A DNA stretch of 64,000 nt from Pseudomonas sp. H3(2019) (GCF_007713465.1 NZ_VMSG01000024.1:1-64000), one strand, 5' to 3'; shown: positions 33,785-42,969, counted from the stretch's first letter. Made by a program: numbers and translations. The notes: generated from the letters alone by a model not told the origin.

Positions 33785-35059
33785 ATGCAGGATGAGTTCA
33801 ACGACCCGCTCTGGCGCACGGTGCTGTCTGGCGCGCAGATGCTGTTCGTGGCGTTTGGCGCGTTGGTGTTGATGCCGCTGATTACCGGCCTCGACCCGAA
33901 TGTTGCGCTGTTCACGGCGGGCCTCGGGACTCTGCTGTTCCAGGTGGTCACCGGGCGGCAAGTGCCGGTGTTCCTGGCGTCGAGTTTTGCCTTTATCACC
34001 CCGATCATTCTCGCCAAGGGCCAGTTCGGCCTCGCAGCGACCATGGGTGGGGTGATGGCGGCCGGTTTCGTTTATACCTTTCTCGGCGTGGCCGTGAAGA
34101 TCAAGGGCACCGGTTTTATTGACCGTTTGCTGCCACCGGTGGTGATTGGCCCGGTGATCATTTCGATCGGCCTGGCGATGGCGCCGATTGCCGCGAACAT
34201 GGCGATGGGCAAGGCCGGTGACGGTTCGGAGCTGATTCATTACCAGACCGCCATGATGATCTCCATGCCAGCGCTGCTGACGACGCTGATCGTGGCAGTG
34301 TTCGGTAAAGGTATCTTTCGTCTGGTGCCGATCATCTCCGGCGTACTGGTCGGGTTTGGCATGGCGTTCTTCTTCGGCGTCGTCGACACCGCGAAGATCG
34401 CTGCCGCACCGTGGTTTGCGTTGCCGCACTTCACCGCGCCGGAGTTCAACTGGCAGGCGATTCTGTTCATTGTCCCGGTGGCGCTGGCCCCGGCCATTGA
34501 GCATATCGGCGGCGTGATCGCAGTCGGCAGCGTGACCGGACGTGATTACCTGAAGAAGCCCGGCCTGCATCGCACGTTGTTCGGCGACGGCATCGCAACC
34601 ACTGCCGCCGGCCTGCTCGGTGGCCCACCTAACACCACGTACGCTGAAGTGACGGGCGCGGTGATGCTGACCAAGAACTACAACCCGAAAATCATGACCT
34701 GGGCGGCGATCTTTGCCATCAGCCTGGCGTTTATCGGCAAGTTCGGTGCACTGCTGCAAAGCATCCCGGTACCCGTCATGGGCGGTATTCTTTGCCTGTT
34801 GTTCGGGTCGATTGCTGCGGTGGGGATGAACACCATGATCCGCCACAAGATCGATTTGGCTGAAGCGCGCAACCTGGTAATTGTCTCGGTCACGCTGGTG
34901 TTCGGGATTGGCGGCATGCTGGTCGGCACCGGTACCGGCGCGCAGGATTTCGGCCTCAAGGGCATCGCGCTGTGCGCTGTCGTGGCGATCGCGCTGAACC
35001 TGATTCTGCCGGGCAATGACAGCTGGAAGCACAAGAAGGCGGATGAGCCGTTGCTCTAA
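33785..35059 (+). CDS. uraA: Uracil:proton symporter UraA
   Basis: A 424-residue NCS2-family permease with about 14 membrane segments. The family signature is in VALAPAIEHIGGVIAVGSVT and GGPPNTTYAEVTGAV. The start is taken at the ATG at 33785, with AAGGAC ten bases upstream. A GTG at 33779 that overlaps the upp stop (GTGA) is an alternative. It is coupled with upp, so uracil is imported and immediately phosphoribosylated. Confidence 0.94.
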   Translation: MQDEFNDPLWRTVLSGAQMLFVAFGALVLMPLITGLDPNVALFTAGLGTLLFQVVTGRQVPVFLASSFAFITPIILAKGQFGLAATMGGVMAAGFVYTFLGVAVKIKGTGFIDRLLPPVVIGPVIISIGLAMAPIAANMAMGKAGDGSELIHYQTAMMISMPALLTTLIVAVFGKGIFRLVPIISGVLVGFGMAFFFGVVDTAKIAAAPWFALPHFTAPEFNWQAILFIVPVALAPAIEHIGGVIAVGSVTGRDYLKKPGLHRTLFGDGIATTAAGLLGGPPNTTYAEVTGAVMLTKNYNPKIMTWAAIFAISLAFIGKFGALLQSIPVPVMGGILCLLFGSIAAVGMNTMIRHKIDLAEARNLVIVSVTLVFGIGGMLVGTGTGAQDFGLKGIALCAVVAIALNLILPGNDSWKHKKADEPLL

Positions 35060-35060
35060 A

Positions 35061-35091
35061 GATCGTTCCCACGCTCTGCGTGGGAACGATC
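35061..35091. repeat. REP palindrome, same type as at 21239
   Basis: The same perfect 14-bp arms as at 21239–21269, with loop TCT instead of AGA. It lies between the convergent uraA and hemH genes. Confidence 0.9.
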
Positions 35092-35096
35092 ATCGC

Positions 35097-36119
35097 CTAT
35101 AGGGCCAACGGCGCTCGCTCACACAAGGTGCTCAACGCCTGCGCCCAGTGCGGGTCATCGTTGAGACACGGCACCAGCACCAACTCCTCGCCTCCGGCCT
35201 CGCGGAACTGCTCGAGCCCACGGTCACCGATCTCTTCCAGGGTTTCGATGCAGTCGGCCACAAACGCCGGGCACATCACCAGAATCTTCTTCACCCCTTG
35301 CTTGGCCAACGCGTCAAGACGCGCTTCGGTGTAGGGTTCGATCCATTTGGCGCGGCCCAGCCGTGACTGGAACGACACCGACCATTTGCCGTCCGGCAAG
35401 CCCATGCGCTCGGCAAATGCTGCGGCGGTACGCAAGCACTGACCGCGATAGCAGGTCGCGACCACTTCCGGCGGCGCGTCGGCACAGCAATCACCGTCGC
35501 CCTCAAAGCTATGGCCCGGGTTGAGTTTCTTCAGGTGCCGCTCTGGCAATCCATGGAAGCTCAGCAGCAGATGATCGTAATCCTGCTCCAGGTACGGCCT
35601 GGCACTGGCCACCAACGCGTCGAGGTATTCCGGCTGATCGTAGAACGGCTGGAGAATCGAGAACTGCACATTCAGTTTCTTCTCGCGCACCACCCGCTTG
35701 GCCTCTTCAATCACCGTGGTCACGGTGCTGTCGGCGAACTGTGGATAAAGCGGTGCGAGGGTGACGTTTTTGATCCCTTGAGCAGCCATGCGGGTCAACA
35801 CCGACTCAATCGACGGCTCGCCGTAACGCATGGCCAACTCGACCGGCCCCTGGGTCCACTGCGCGGTCATCGCTTGCTGCAAACGGCGACTGAGCACCAC
35901 CAGCGGCGAACCTTCATCCCACCAGATCGAGGCATAGGCGTGAGCCGATTGCTCAGGACGCTTGATCAGAATCAGCGAGACCAGCAAACGCCGCACCGGC
36001 CATGGCAGGTCAATGACATAAGGGTCCATCAGAAATTGATTGAGGTAGCTGCGCACGTCAGCCACCTGTGTGGAAGCGGGTGAACCCAAGTTGACCAGGA
36101 GCAACGCGTGATCGGTCAT
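35097..36119 (-). CDS. hemH: Ferrochelatase
   Basis: A 340-residue enzyme inserting Fe2+ into protoporphyrin IX, the last step of haem synthesis. The catalytic His is in LLSFHGLPERH (about residue 190) and the C-terminal Glu motif in FVADCIETLEEI. A cysteine-rich stretch DCCADAPPEVVATC follows the catalytic loop. The ATG at 36119 is preceded by AGGACGTTGC; the longer frame to 36260 has no support. It lies next to a TIGR01777 oxidoreductase and the photolyase block, consistent with porphyrin phototoxicity linking these genes (inference). Confidence 0.95.
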   Translation of the reverse strand: MTDHALLLVNLGSPASTQVADVRSYLNQFLMDPYVIDLPWPVRRLLVSLILIKRPEQSAHAYASIWWDEGSPLVVLSRRLQQAMTAQWTQGPVELAMRYGEPSIESVLTRMAAQGIKNVTLAPLYPQFADSTVTTVIEEAKRVVREKKLNVQFSILQPFYDQPEYLDALVASARPYLEQDYDHLLLSFHGLPERHLKKLNPGHSFEGDGDCCADAPPEVVATCYRGQCLRTAAAFAERMGLPDGKWSVSFQSRLGRAKWIEPYTEARLDALAKQGVKKILVMCPAFVADCIETLEEIGDRGLEQFREAGGEELVLVPCLNDDPHWAQALSTLCERAPLAL

Positions 36120-36132
36120 GCAACGTCCTATT

Positions 36133-37035
36133 TCAAAGGCGGCTGGACAGGTCGTCCAGGGCCGCACGCAAATCAGTGAAGCGGAATGTGAAACCCGCCG
36201 CCAGCAAGCGCGTCGGTGTCGCCCGCTGACCACCCAGCAGCAACAGTGACAACTCGCCAAGACCGACCTTCAGGGCAAATGATGGCATCGGCATGAACGC
36301 CGGCCGATGCAAAACGCTGGCAAGGGTCTTGGCGAACTCACGATTGCGCACCGGTTTTGGCGCGCACGCATTATAAGGACCGCTGGCGTCTTTCTGATGC
36401 AGAAGAAAATCAATCAGGGCGATTTGATCATCGATGTGAATCCACGGCATCCACTGCCGACCATTGCCGATCGGCCCGCCCAGCCCCAGTTTGAACGGCA
36501 ATAACAGCCGCGACAAAAAGCCGCCCTCCGCCGACAGCACCAACCCGGTACGCACCAGCACTACCCGAATCCCCAACGTCTCGGCGCGCTGTGCGGTCTC
36601 CTCCCAGGCAATGCACAACTGGCTGGCGAAGTCTTCGCTGACCGGCGGCGACTTTTCGCTCAACTCACGTTCACCGCCGTCGCCATACCAGCCGACTGCA
36701 GAGCCCGAAATCAACAGCTGCGGTTTCTGCTCACGGCTTTCAAGCCACGCCAGCAGGGTTTCGGTAAGCCTGATTCGACTGCTCCAAAGCAGCGCCTTGC
36801 GTCGATGAGTCCACAAGCGATCAGCAATCGGTGCACCCGCGAGATTGATCACCGCATCCACCGGACGTTGGCCAATGTCTTCCAGACGCCTGACGCCACG
36901 TACCTGCGTGCCGCACAATTTGGCGACTTGTTCAGGCCTGCGACTCCACACCGTCAGGCTATGGCCCTGGCTCGACCAGTGTCGGCAGAGTTGACGTCCT
37001 ATCAAACCAGTACCGCCGGTCAGCAATATGTGCAT
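36133..37035 (-). CDS. TIGR01777-family NAD-dependent epimerase-like oxidoreductase (YfcH-like)
   Basis: A 300-residue short-chain-dehydrogenase-like protein with the nucleotide loop LLTGGTGLIGRQL at the N-terminus, SGSAVGWYGDGG in the centre and a C-terminal DUF1731 segment (LGELSLLLLGGQRATPTRLL). Members resemble E. coli YfcH and plant/cyanobacterial SulA homologues; the reaction is unknown. AGGAAGATGTC precedes the ATG. It is probably co-transcribed with hemH 13 bases later. Confidence 0.9.
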   Translation of the reverse strand: MHILLTGGTGLIGRQLCRHWSSQGHSLTVWSRRPEQVAKLCGTQVRGVRRLEDIGQRPVDAVINLAGAPIADRLWTHRRKALLWSSRIRLTETLLAWLESREQKPQLLISGSAVGWYGDGGERELSEKSPPVSEDFASQLCIAWEETAQRAETLGIRVVLVRTGLVLSAEGGFLSRLLLPFKLGLGGPIGNGRQWMPWIHIDDQIALIDFLLHQKDASGPYNACAPKPVRNREFAKTLASVLHRPAFMPMPSFALKVGLGELSLLLLGGQRATPTRLLAAGFTFRFTDLRAALDDLSSRL

Positions 37036-37160
37036 GACATCTTCCTCGCGTGGCGTTTTACCCTGATCACTAGTCTATTTTTATAAGCAGGGATGTTTCG
37101 GATCAGGCAGGTTCTGTGTTTAACAATAGGCCAACCTGCCAGAACGAGAACGCTGAAAGT

Positions 37161-37184
37161 TATACCAGAAAACAATGTTGTATA
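37161..37184. promoter_or_regulatory. Probable LitR-type operator upstream of the flavin oxidoreductase
   Basis: TATACC-N12-TGTATA, one mismatch to the TRTACA-N12-TGTAYA motif described for P. putida class II LitR. A further TGTACA half site is at 37206–37211. It lies between the divergent TIGR01777 and flavin oxidoreductase genes. Confidence 0.55.
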
Positions 37185-37231
37185 GGTTTAACCTGCAGCG
37201 TAGCCTGTACAGAAAGGTAAACGAGGCCTCT

Positions 37232-38218
37232 ATGACTGTACCCATCGCAATCATCGGCACCGGCATCGCCGGACTCTCGGCAGCCCAAGCCTTGCAAGAG
37301 GCCGGGTACGTCGTTCAATTGTTCGATAAAAGCCGTGGCAGCGGCGGTCGCATGTCGAGCAAACGCAGCGACGCCGGCGCACTGGACATGGGCGCACAAT
37401 ACTTCACCGCCCGTGATCGCCGCTTTGTCATTGAAGTCCAGCGCTGGCAAGCCAATGGCTGGGTCGCGGAATGGACGCCGCAGCTCTACCACTATCAAGG
37501 TGGCCAGCTCAGCCCATCACCGGATGAACAGACCCGCTGGGTCGGCACCCCACGCATGAGCGCCATCACCCGCGCGCTGATCGGCGATACGGAAGCGCAT
37601 TTCGCTTGCCGGATTACCGAGGTCTATCGTGGCGAAGAACATTGGCATTTGCAGGATGCCGAAGGCTTCACCCACGGTCCCTTCAGCCATGTCGTCATCG
37701 CTACGCCGGCGCCGCAAGCCACTGCCCTGCTGGCCGCCGCGCCGAAACTCGCCGGGGTCGCCGCCGGGGTAAAAATGGACCCGACCTGGGCCATTGCGCT
37801 GGCCTTCGACACGCCGCTGGATACGCCGATGGAAGGCTGCTTTGTACAGGACAGCCCGCTCGACTGGCTGGCGCGTAACCGTAGCAAGCCGGGCCGCGAC
37901 ACCACCCTCGACACGTGGGTATTGCACGCCAACAGCAACTGGAGCCGACAACATATCGACCTGCCTAAAGAGGCGGTGATCGAGCAACTGCACGGCGCCT
38001 TCGCCGAGCTGCTGCACGACTCCATGCCCGCGCCGGTCTTCAGCCTTGCCCATCGCTGGCTCTACGCACGCCCGTCCAGCAGCCATGAATGGGGCGTATT
38101 GGCCGATGCCGACCTGGGCTTGTACGTGTGTGGCGACTGGTGCCTGTCCGGGCGCGTCGAAGGGGCCTGGATGAGCGGTCAGGAAGCGGCTCGTCGTCTG
38201 CACGCACACCTGCAGTGA
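37232..38218 (+). CDS. NAD(P)/FAD-dependent oxidoreductase (amine-oxidase/renalase-like)
   Basis: A 328-residue flavoprotein. The FAD motif is IAIIGTGIAGLSAAQALQEA at the N-terminus, then SRGSGGRMSSKR and GAQYFTARD, and a C-terminal FAD contact YVCGDWCLSGRVEGAWMSG. This is the renalase-like branch of flavin amine oxidases; the substrate is unknown. The start is the ATG at 37232, after GAGGCCTCT. A LitR-type operator upstream and the photolyase operon downstream suggest light control. Similar genes sit in the same place in P. putida. Confidence 0.87.
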   Translation: MTVPIAIIGTGIAGLSAAQALQEAGYVVQLFDKSRGSGGRMSSKRSDAGALDMGAQYFTARDRRFVIEVQRWQANGWVAEWTPQLYHYQGGQLSPSPDEQTRWVGTPRMSAITRALIGDTEAHFACRITEVYRGEEHWHLQDAEGFTHGPFSHVVIATPAPQATALLAAAPKLAGVAAGVKMDPTWAIALAFDTPLDTPMEGCFVQDSPLDWLARNRSKPGRDTTLDTWVLHANSNWSRQHIDLPKEAVIEQLHGAFAELLHDSMPAPVFSLAHRWLYARPSSSHEWGVLADADLGLYVCGDWCLSGRVEGAWMSGQEAARRLHAHLQ

Positions 38219-38282
38219 AGCGTATCAACCCCGCACAGCTGTCGCGTGATGAAACCCACAAGAAGATGGAGCGGGTGAAACT

Positions 38283-38306
38283 TATACAAACAATTTGACT
38301 TGTACA
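38283..38306 (+). promoter_or_regulatory. LitR-type operator 1 overlapping a σ70 promoter
   Basis: TATACA-N12-TGTACA, a full match to the class II LitR motif. It overlaps a good promoter: −35 TTGACT at 38295–38300, 16-base spacer, −10 TATGAT at 38317–38322. This geometry fits repression of the DUF523/1722–merR–phrB operon in the dark. Confidence 0.7.
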
Positions 38307-38332
38307 CCTTTGGATCTATGATCAAACCGTGT

Positions 38333-38356
38333 TGTACAGCGTGCACAGCCTGTACA
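38333..38356 (+). promoter_or_regulatory. LitR-type operator 2
   Basis: TGTACA-N12-TGTACA, exact match to the same motif, fifty bases downstream of operator 1 and just before the ribosome-binding site of the next gene. Confidence 0.7.
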
Positions 38357-38378
38357 AATATAGATCCGAGGTACCTCC

Positions 38379-39341
38379 ATGCCCTTCGACTCCGCAAGCA
38401 AACCGAAAATCGCTATCAGTGCCTGCCTGATGGGTGCCGAGGTGCGTTACAACGGCGGGCATAAAGCCTCTCGGCTGTGCAGTCAAACCCTCACGGATTA
38501 TTTCGAGTTCATTGCGGTGTGCCCGGAAGTCGCCATCGGTCTGGGGGTTCCCCGCGAGCCGATTCGACTGGTCGGCGATCTGCTGCAACCTCACGCCGTT
38601 GGTACGGTTCACCACGAACTGGATGTCACTCAGGCACTGACGAACTACGGCCAGCAAATGGCCGGCGCGCTGGGCGATATTTGCGGCTATATCTTCATGC
38701 AGAAATCACCGTCCTGTGGCCTGGAGCGGGTCAAGGTTTACCACGCCAACGGCAGCCCGCACGACGGCGGTGCACGCGGCATCTACGCTCAAGCGTTTTG
38801 CGCCCGACACCCGGACCTGCCGGTGGAAGAAGACGGTCGACTGAACGATCCCGTACTCCGCGAGAATTTCCTGACCCGGGTATTTGCCTACTCAGCCTGG
38901 CAGGAGCTCCTGCAAAACGGCTTGGGTCGCAATGCTCTGACCGACTTTCACGCACGCTACAAATACCTGTTGATGGCCCATAACCCACTGCAATACAAAG
39001 CCTTGGGCAAGCTCCTGGGTGATATGGGCCAGACCGATCCCGATGAACTCGGCCCGCGCTATTTCAGCGAGCTGATGGCGGCACTGAAAAAATGCGCCAC
39101 CCGCGGCACCCACACCAATGTGCTGCAACACCTCAGCGGCTATCTCAAACAGCTCATCAGCGCCGAAGACAAACAGGAAGTGCAGCATGTGATCGGTCAG
39201 TACCGCCACGGCATCGTGCCCTTGGTGGTGCCACTGACATTGCTCAAGCATCACTTGCGCCATCATCCCGATCCGTACGTTATGCAGCAGGCGTACCTGC
39301 AACCGCACCCGGAAAATCTCAGCTTGCGAAATGCGATCTAA
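38379..39341 (+). CDS. DUF523 and DUF1722 (YbgA) two-domain protein
   Basis: A 320-residue protein. Residues about 5–155 are DUF523 (ISACLMGAEVRYNGGHK, CPEVAIGLGVPREP, MQKSPSCGLERVKVY, with conserved cysteines). Residues about 185–310 are DUF1722 (FHARYKYLLMAHNPLQYKALG, HTNVLQHLSGYLK). In E. coli the DUF1722 protein YbgA lies next to the photolyase gene phrB, so the pairing here is conserved; the function remains unknown. A GAGG site precedes the ATG. The next gene begins immediately after its stop. Confidence 0.92.
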   Translation: MPFDSASKPKIAISACLMGAEVRYNGGHKASRLCSQTLTDYFEFIAVCPEVAIGLGVPREPIRLVGDLLQPHAVGTVHHELDVTQALTNYGQQMAGALGDICGYIFMQKSPSCGLERVKVYHANGSPHDGGARGIYAQAFCARHPDLPVEEDGRLNDPVLRENFLTRVFAYSAWQELLQNGLGRNALTDFHARYKYLLMAHNPLQYKALGKLLGDMGQTDPDELGPRYFSELMAALKKCATRGTHTNVLQHLSGYLKQLISAEDKQEVQHVIGQYRHGIVPLVVPLTLLKHHLRHHPDPYVMQQAYLQPHPENLSLRNAI

Positions 39342-40286
39342 ATGAAAACCGAACCTGACACTTATCCCCATGACGACAGCCCAGGCACCGGCGATCAACA
39401 GCCCCCGGAGAATGATTGGCTGCCGATTCGCGAAGTTGCACGAATCACCGGCATCAACGCCGTTACCCTGCGTGCCTGGGAACGTCGCTATGGCCTGATC
39501 GTGCCGCTGCGTACGTCCAAGGGACACCGACTGTTCTCGGTCGAACATGTGCAGCGGATCCATGACATTCTCACCTGGCTCAATCGCGGCGTGGCCGTCA
39601 GCCAGATCAAACAGCTGCTGGATACGCCAGCAGCACTGCGTGAACCGGTCACAAATGACTGGCACGTCCTGCGCCTCAAGCTGATGCAGGCGATCGGACA
39701 ACTCGCCGAGCGCCAGCTCGATGAGACGCTCAATCAGGCCATGTCGTTGTATCCACCGCGCACCTTGTGCGAGCAACTGCTGATGCCGCTGCTGGCCGAA
39801 CTCGAGCAGCGCTGGCAAGGCCAGTTCGGCGCGCAGATGGAGCGGGCGTTCTTTTATTCCTGGTTGCGCAGCAAGTTCGGTGCAAGGGTCTACCACAACA
39901 ACCGTCAGTTGCGCGGCGCGCCGTTGCTGCTGATCAATCACTCCGACTTACCCCTGGAGCCGCATCTGTGGCTCATCGCCTGGCTGATCAGCAGCGCCGA
40001 TTGCCCCGTGGAAGTGTTCGACTGGCCGTTGCCAGCCGGCGAATTGGCACTGGCGGTCGAGCATCTGCAAGCGCGCGGTGTGCTGCTGTATTCCAGTAAA
40101 ACAATCGATCTCAAACATTTATTGAAACTTCTGACCAATGTCGGCGGCCCAAAACTCATGGCCGGCCCTGCCGTGTGCATCCACCACGCCGAGTTGTCCG
40201 CCATAACCTCTGAAATAGCCGATTTATCTCTGGCCGAAGATCCCTTGTCGGCCCATCAGGCACTGCTTCAGCGCGGGCTCATTTAA
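39342..40286 (+). CDS. MerR-family regulator, class II LitR-like (PplR type)
   Basis: A 314-residue regulator. The MerR helix-turn-helix (IREVARITGINAVTLRAWERR, YGLIVPLRTSKGHRLFS) is at about 28–95. The C-terminal part looks like the helix-bundle plus Rossmann arrangement of B12-dependent LitR/CarH. However, the W-x9-EH and ExHxxG cobalamin signatures are not visible, which fits class II LitR proteins that do not bind B12 and cooperate with a separate blue-light receptor. It starts directly after the DUF523/1722 stop and ends directly before phrB. It probably binds the operators upstream of this operon and of the flavin oxidoreductase. Confidence 0.85.
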   Translation: MKTEPDTYPHDDSPGTGDQQPPENDWLPIREVARITGINAVTLRAWERRYGLIVPLRTSKGHRLFSVEHVQRIHDILTWLNRGVAVSQIKQLLDTPAALREPVTNDWHVLRLKLMQAIGQLAERQLDETLNQAMSLYPPRTLCEQLLMPLLAELEQRWQGQFGAQMERAFFYSWLRSKFGARVYHNNRQLRGAPLLLINHSDLPLEPHLWLIAWLISSADCPVEVFDWPLPAGELALAVEHLQARGVLLYSSKTIDLKHLLKLLTNVGGPKLMAGPAVCIHHAELSAITSEIADLSLAEDPLSAHQALLQRGLI

Positions 40287-41753
40287 ATGCTTGTAGGCAA
40301 AACTTCCCTGCAATTGATCTGGCTGCGCAGCGACTTGCGCCTGCATGACAACACTGCCCTCTCAGCCGCCGCCGCTCATGGTCCATGCGTGGCGGTGTAT
40401 TTGTTGAGCCCGCTGCAATGGCATGCCCACGATGATGCACCGTGCAAAGTGGATTTCTGGCTGCGTAACCTGCGCGAGCTGAGCCACGCCCTCGGCGAGC
40501 TGAACATTCCCTTGCTGATCCGTACTGCCGCACGCTGGGATGATGCGCCGCAGGTGCTTGGCCAGTTATGCACAGAGCTGGACGTCGAGGCGGTCCACGT
40601 CAACGAGGAATACGGCGTGAATGAAAGTCGCCGTGATGCGGCCGTCAGCAAGACTCTCGACGCTGCGGGCATTGGCTTTTACAGCTACTTCGATCAATTG
40701 CTGTTCAAGCCCGGCAGCGTGCTGACCAAAACCGGTACGTACTTCCAGGTCTTCAGCCAATTCCGCAAAGCTTGCTACGCCCGCCTGCACGGCGCATTAC
40801 CCCGCCTGACTGCCGCCCCCGGGGTCCAGGTGCCAACGGCCATCAACCGTGACCCGATTCCATTGCAGGTCGAGGGTTTCGACACGCCAAGCGAACATCT
40901 GCGCCTGCTCTGGCCCGCCGGTGAAGGTGAAGCCCATCGGCGTCTGGAGCACTTCGCCCAAGGGCAGATTGATGACTACAAGGACCAACGCGACTTCCCG
41001 GCAAAACCCGGTACCAGCCAGTTGTCCGCGTACCTCGCAGCCGGGGTGATTTCGCCACGCCAGTGCCTGCACGCCGCCGTGCAAAGCAATCAAGGCGAGT
41101 TCGAAAGCGGCAGCGTCGGCGTCATCACCTGGATCAACGAACTGCTCTGGCGCGAGTTTTACAAACACATTCTGGTGGGCTATCCACGGGTCTCCCGGCA
41201 CCGCGCCTTTCGCCCGGAAACCGAAGCCCTTGCCTGGCGCGACGCTCCGGATGAGCTGGCGGCCTGGAAAGAGGCGCGCACCGGGCTGCCGATCATCGAC
41301 GCCGCCATGCGCCAACTGCTGGAAACCGGCTGGATGCACAACCGTCTGCGGATGCTGGTGGCGATGTTCCTGACAAAAAACCTGCTGATCGACTGGCGCG
41401 AAGGTGAGCGTTTTTTCATGCGCCATTTGATCGATGGTGATTTGGCCGCGAACAACGGCGGCTGGCAGTGGAGCGCTTCCACCGGTACCGATTCGGCACC
41501 CTGGTTCCGGATTTTCAACCCGCTGAGCCAGTCGGAAAAATTCGACGCTGAGGGCCTGTTCATCAAGCACTGGCTGCCGGAGCTGGCGGGGCTGGACAAC
41601 AAAGCTATCCACAACCCGGCGGCCATGGGCGGACTGTTTGGCGTGGCCGACTATCCACTGCCAATCGTCAATCTGGGCCAGTCACGCGAACGCGCACTGG
41701 CGGCGTTCAAACATTTGCCTTCGCGCCTGGATGTCGGAGCGATACATGACTGA
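40287..41753 (+). CDS. phrB: Deoxyribodipyrimidine photolyase
   Basis: A 488-residue class I CPD photolyase. An N-terminal antenna-binding Rossmann domain (LIWLRSDLRLHDNTAL) is followed by the FAD domain. Signatures include TSQLSAYLAAGVISPRQ, WINELLWREFYKHIL, TGWMHNRLRMLVAMFLTKNL and NNGGWQWSASTGTD. It splits pyrimidine dimers in UV-damaged DNA using blue light. It is fused head-to-tail with merR (stop TAA directly followed by ATG) and overlaps the SDR gene by 8 bases, so the operon is tightly coupled. Regulation by light through the LitR-like protein is inferred. Confidence 0.95.
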   Translation: MLVGKTSLQLIWLRSDLRLHDNTALSAAAAHGPCVAVYLLSPLQWHAHDDAPCKVDFWLRNLRELSHALGELNIPLLIRTAARWDDAPQVLGQLCTELDVEAVHVNEEYGVNESRRDAAVSKTLDAAGIGFYSYFDQLLFKPGSVLTKTGTYFQVFSQFRKACYARLHGALPRLTAAPGVQVPTAINRDPIPLQVEGFDTPSEHLRLLWPAGEGEAHRRLEHFAQGQIDDYKDQRDFPAKPGTSQLSAYLAAGVISPRQCLHAAVQSNQGEFESGSVGVITWINELLWREFYKHILVGYPRVSRHRAFRPETEALAWRDAPDELAAWKEARTGLPIIDAAMRQLLETGWMHNRLRMLVAMFLTKNLLIDWREGERFFMRHLIDGDLAANNGGWQWSASTGTDSAPWFRIFNPLSQSEKFDAEGLFIKHWLPELAGLDNKAIHNPAAMGGLFGVADYPLPIVNLGQSRERALAAFKHLPSRLDVGAIHD

Positions 41754-42549
41754 AAAGGAGAGTGGATTGAGTCATACAACGCCACGACGGTATTGGCTGA
41801 CGGGGGCCGGCAATGGCATTGGTGCTGCACTGGCCGAAGAACTGTTGAAGTCCGGCATGCACCTGGCGGTCAGTGCCCGCACGATTGCGCCATTAAAAGT
41901 CCTGGCCCAGCGGTATCCGGGGCAAGTGCTGGTGGTGGCGGGTAATCTGACCAACAGCCAGACCGTGCGCGAGATCGGCGAGCGAATCCAGCAGCAGTGG
42001 GGCTCGCTGGACACCGTGATTATCAATGCCGGCACCTGTGAGTATGTTGACACCCAGCAGTTCGACGGTTCGATCATCGAACATGTGGTGCGTACCAACC
42101 TGCTCGCCAGCAGCTATTGCATCGAAGCTGCCCTGCCGTTGCTGCGCGCTGGCTTCGCCCCCCATCTGGTGGGTATTGTCAGCTCAGTAACCGACCTGGC
42201 CCTGCCTCGGACCGAAGCCTATGGTGCCTCGAAAGCCGGGCTGCGGTATCTGTTTGAGTCCCTGCGCATTGATCCGGCGTCGAAAGGTGTTGAAGTCACC
42301 CTGGTTAGCCCAGGTTCCGTCGACACCCCGCTGAACGGGAGCAACGACTATCCGATGCCACAGATCTGGTCAGCCGATAAAGCCGCGCGCCATGTCGTCG
42401 AAAAACTCAAGCAGCGCCCGCAGGAAATCCCCCTCCTGGCCCTGTCCATGGCCGCACTCTGGCCTCTGTCGAAACTATTCAACCGTAGAAAATTAGTGAT
42501 CGGCAAACGCATGGTCAGGCGCTCGCCGCCAAGCATCGATACGCCGTAA
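41746..42549 (+). CDS. Short-chain dehydrogenase/reductase (SDR)
   Basis: A 267-residue NAD(P)-dependent oxidoreductase with TGAGNGIGAAL near the N-terminus, NAG in VIINAGTCEYVD and the catalytic YGASKAG. The ATG at 41746 (GGAG upstream) overlaps phrB. A TTG at 41767, six bases after AAGGAG, would start the protein at SHTTPRRYW and is a real alternative. It is the last gene of the photolyase operon. The substrate is unknown. Confidence 0.88.
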   Translation: MTEKESGLSHTTPRRYWLTGAGNGIGAALAEELLKSGMHLAVSARTIAPLKVLAQRYPGQVLVVAGNLTNSQTVREIGERIQQQWGSLDTVIINAGTCEYVDTQQFDGSIIEHVVRTNLLASSYCIEAALPLLRAGFAPHLVGIVSSVTDLALPRTEAYGASKAGLRYLFESLRIDPASKGVEVTLVSPGSVDTPLNGSNDYPMPQIWSADKAARHVVEKLKQRPQEIPLLALSMAALWPLSKLFNRRKLVIGKRMVRRSPPSIDTP

Positions 42550-42645
42550 ACAGATCATGAGCAACGCCCGTCGGCAGCCTCATCCGGTTGAGCGTCCGTC
42601 TGGCCTTTCACACAGTTACGGCGCGCTGCCTTACACTGCGCACCT

Positions 42646-42951
42646 ATGAACACGATCCCCATCAAGACCATCGCTGAACCGGCGGTCACCTGCTCGACCT
42701 GCGCAGCCTGCTGTTGCCAGCTCGAAGTCATGCTGATCACCGACACTGGCGTGCCCGAACGTTTTATCGACACCGACGATTGGGGCGGGGAAGTCATGCT
42801 GCGCCTGGATGACGGCTGGTGCGCCGCACTGGATCGCGACAGCATGATGTGCACCATTTACGAAAAGCGCCCGCTGATCTGCCGGGAGTTCGAGATGGGT
42901 GCGCCGGAGTGCATCGATGAGCGTCAGGGGATTGCGACGGCGTATCGCTGA
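42646..42951 (+). CDS. YkgJ-family cysteine-cluster protein
   Basis: A 101-residue protein with the YkgJ cysteine pattern: CSTCAACCCQLEV near the N-terminus, a later WCAALDRDSMMCTIYEKRP, and CREFEMGAPEC. Members are thought to bind zinc or an iron-sulfur cluster. Function unknown. It follows the SDR gene by about 96 bases. Confidence 0.87.
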   Translation: MNTIPIKTIAEPAVTCSTCAACCCQLEVMLITDTGVPERFIDTDDWGGEVMLRLDDGWCAALDRDSMMCTIYEKRPLICREFEMGAPECIDERQGIATAYR

Positions 42952-42969
42952 GTGCAAGTTAGCCAAATA

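Noticed and set aside
33716..35032. 438-residue minus-strand frame opposite uraA
   Set aside because: Antisense shadow, very His/Gln/Arg rich, opposite an unambiguous permease.
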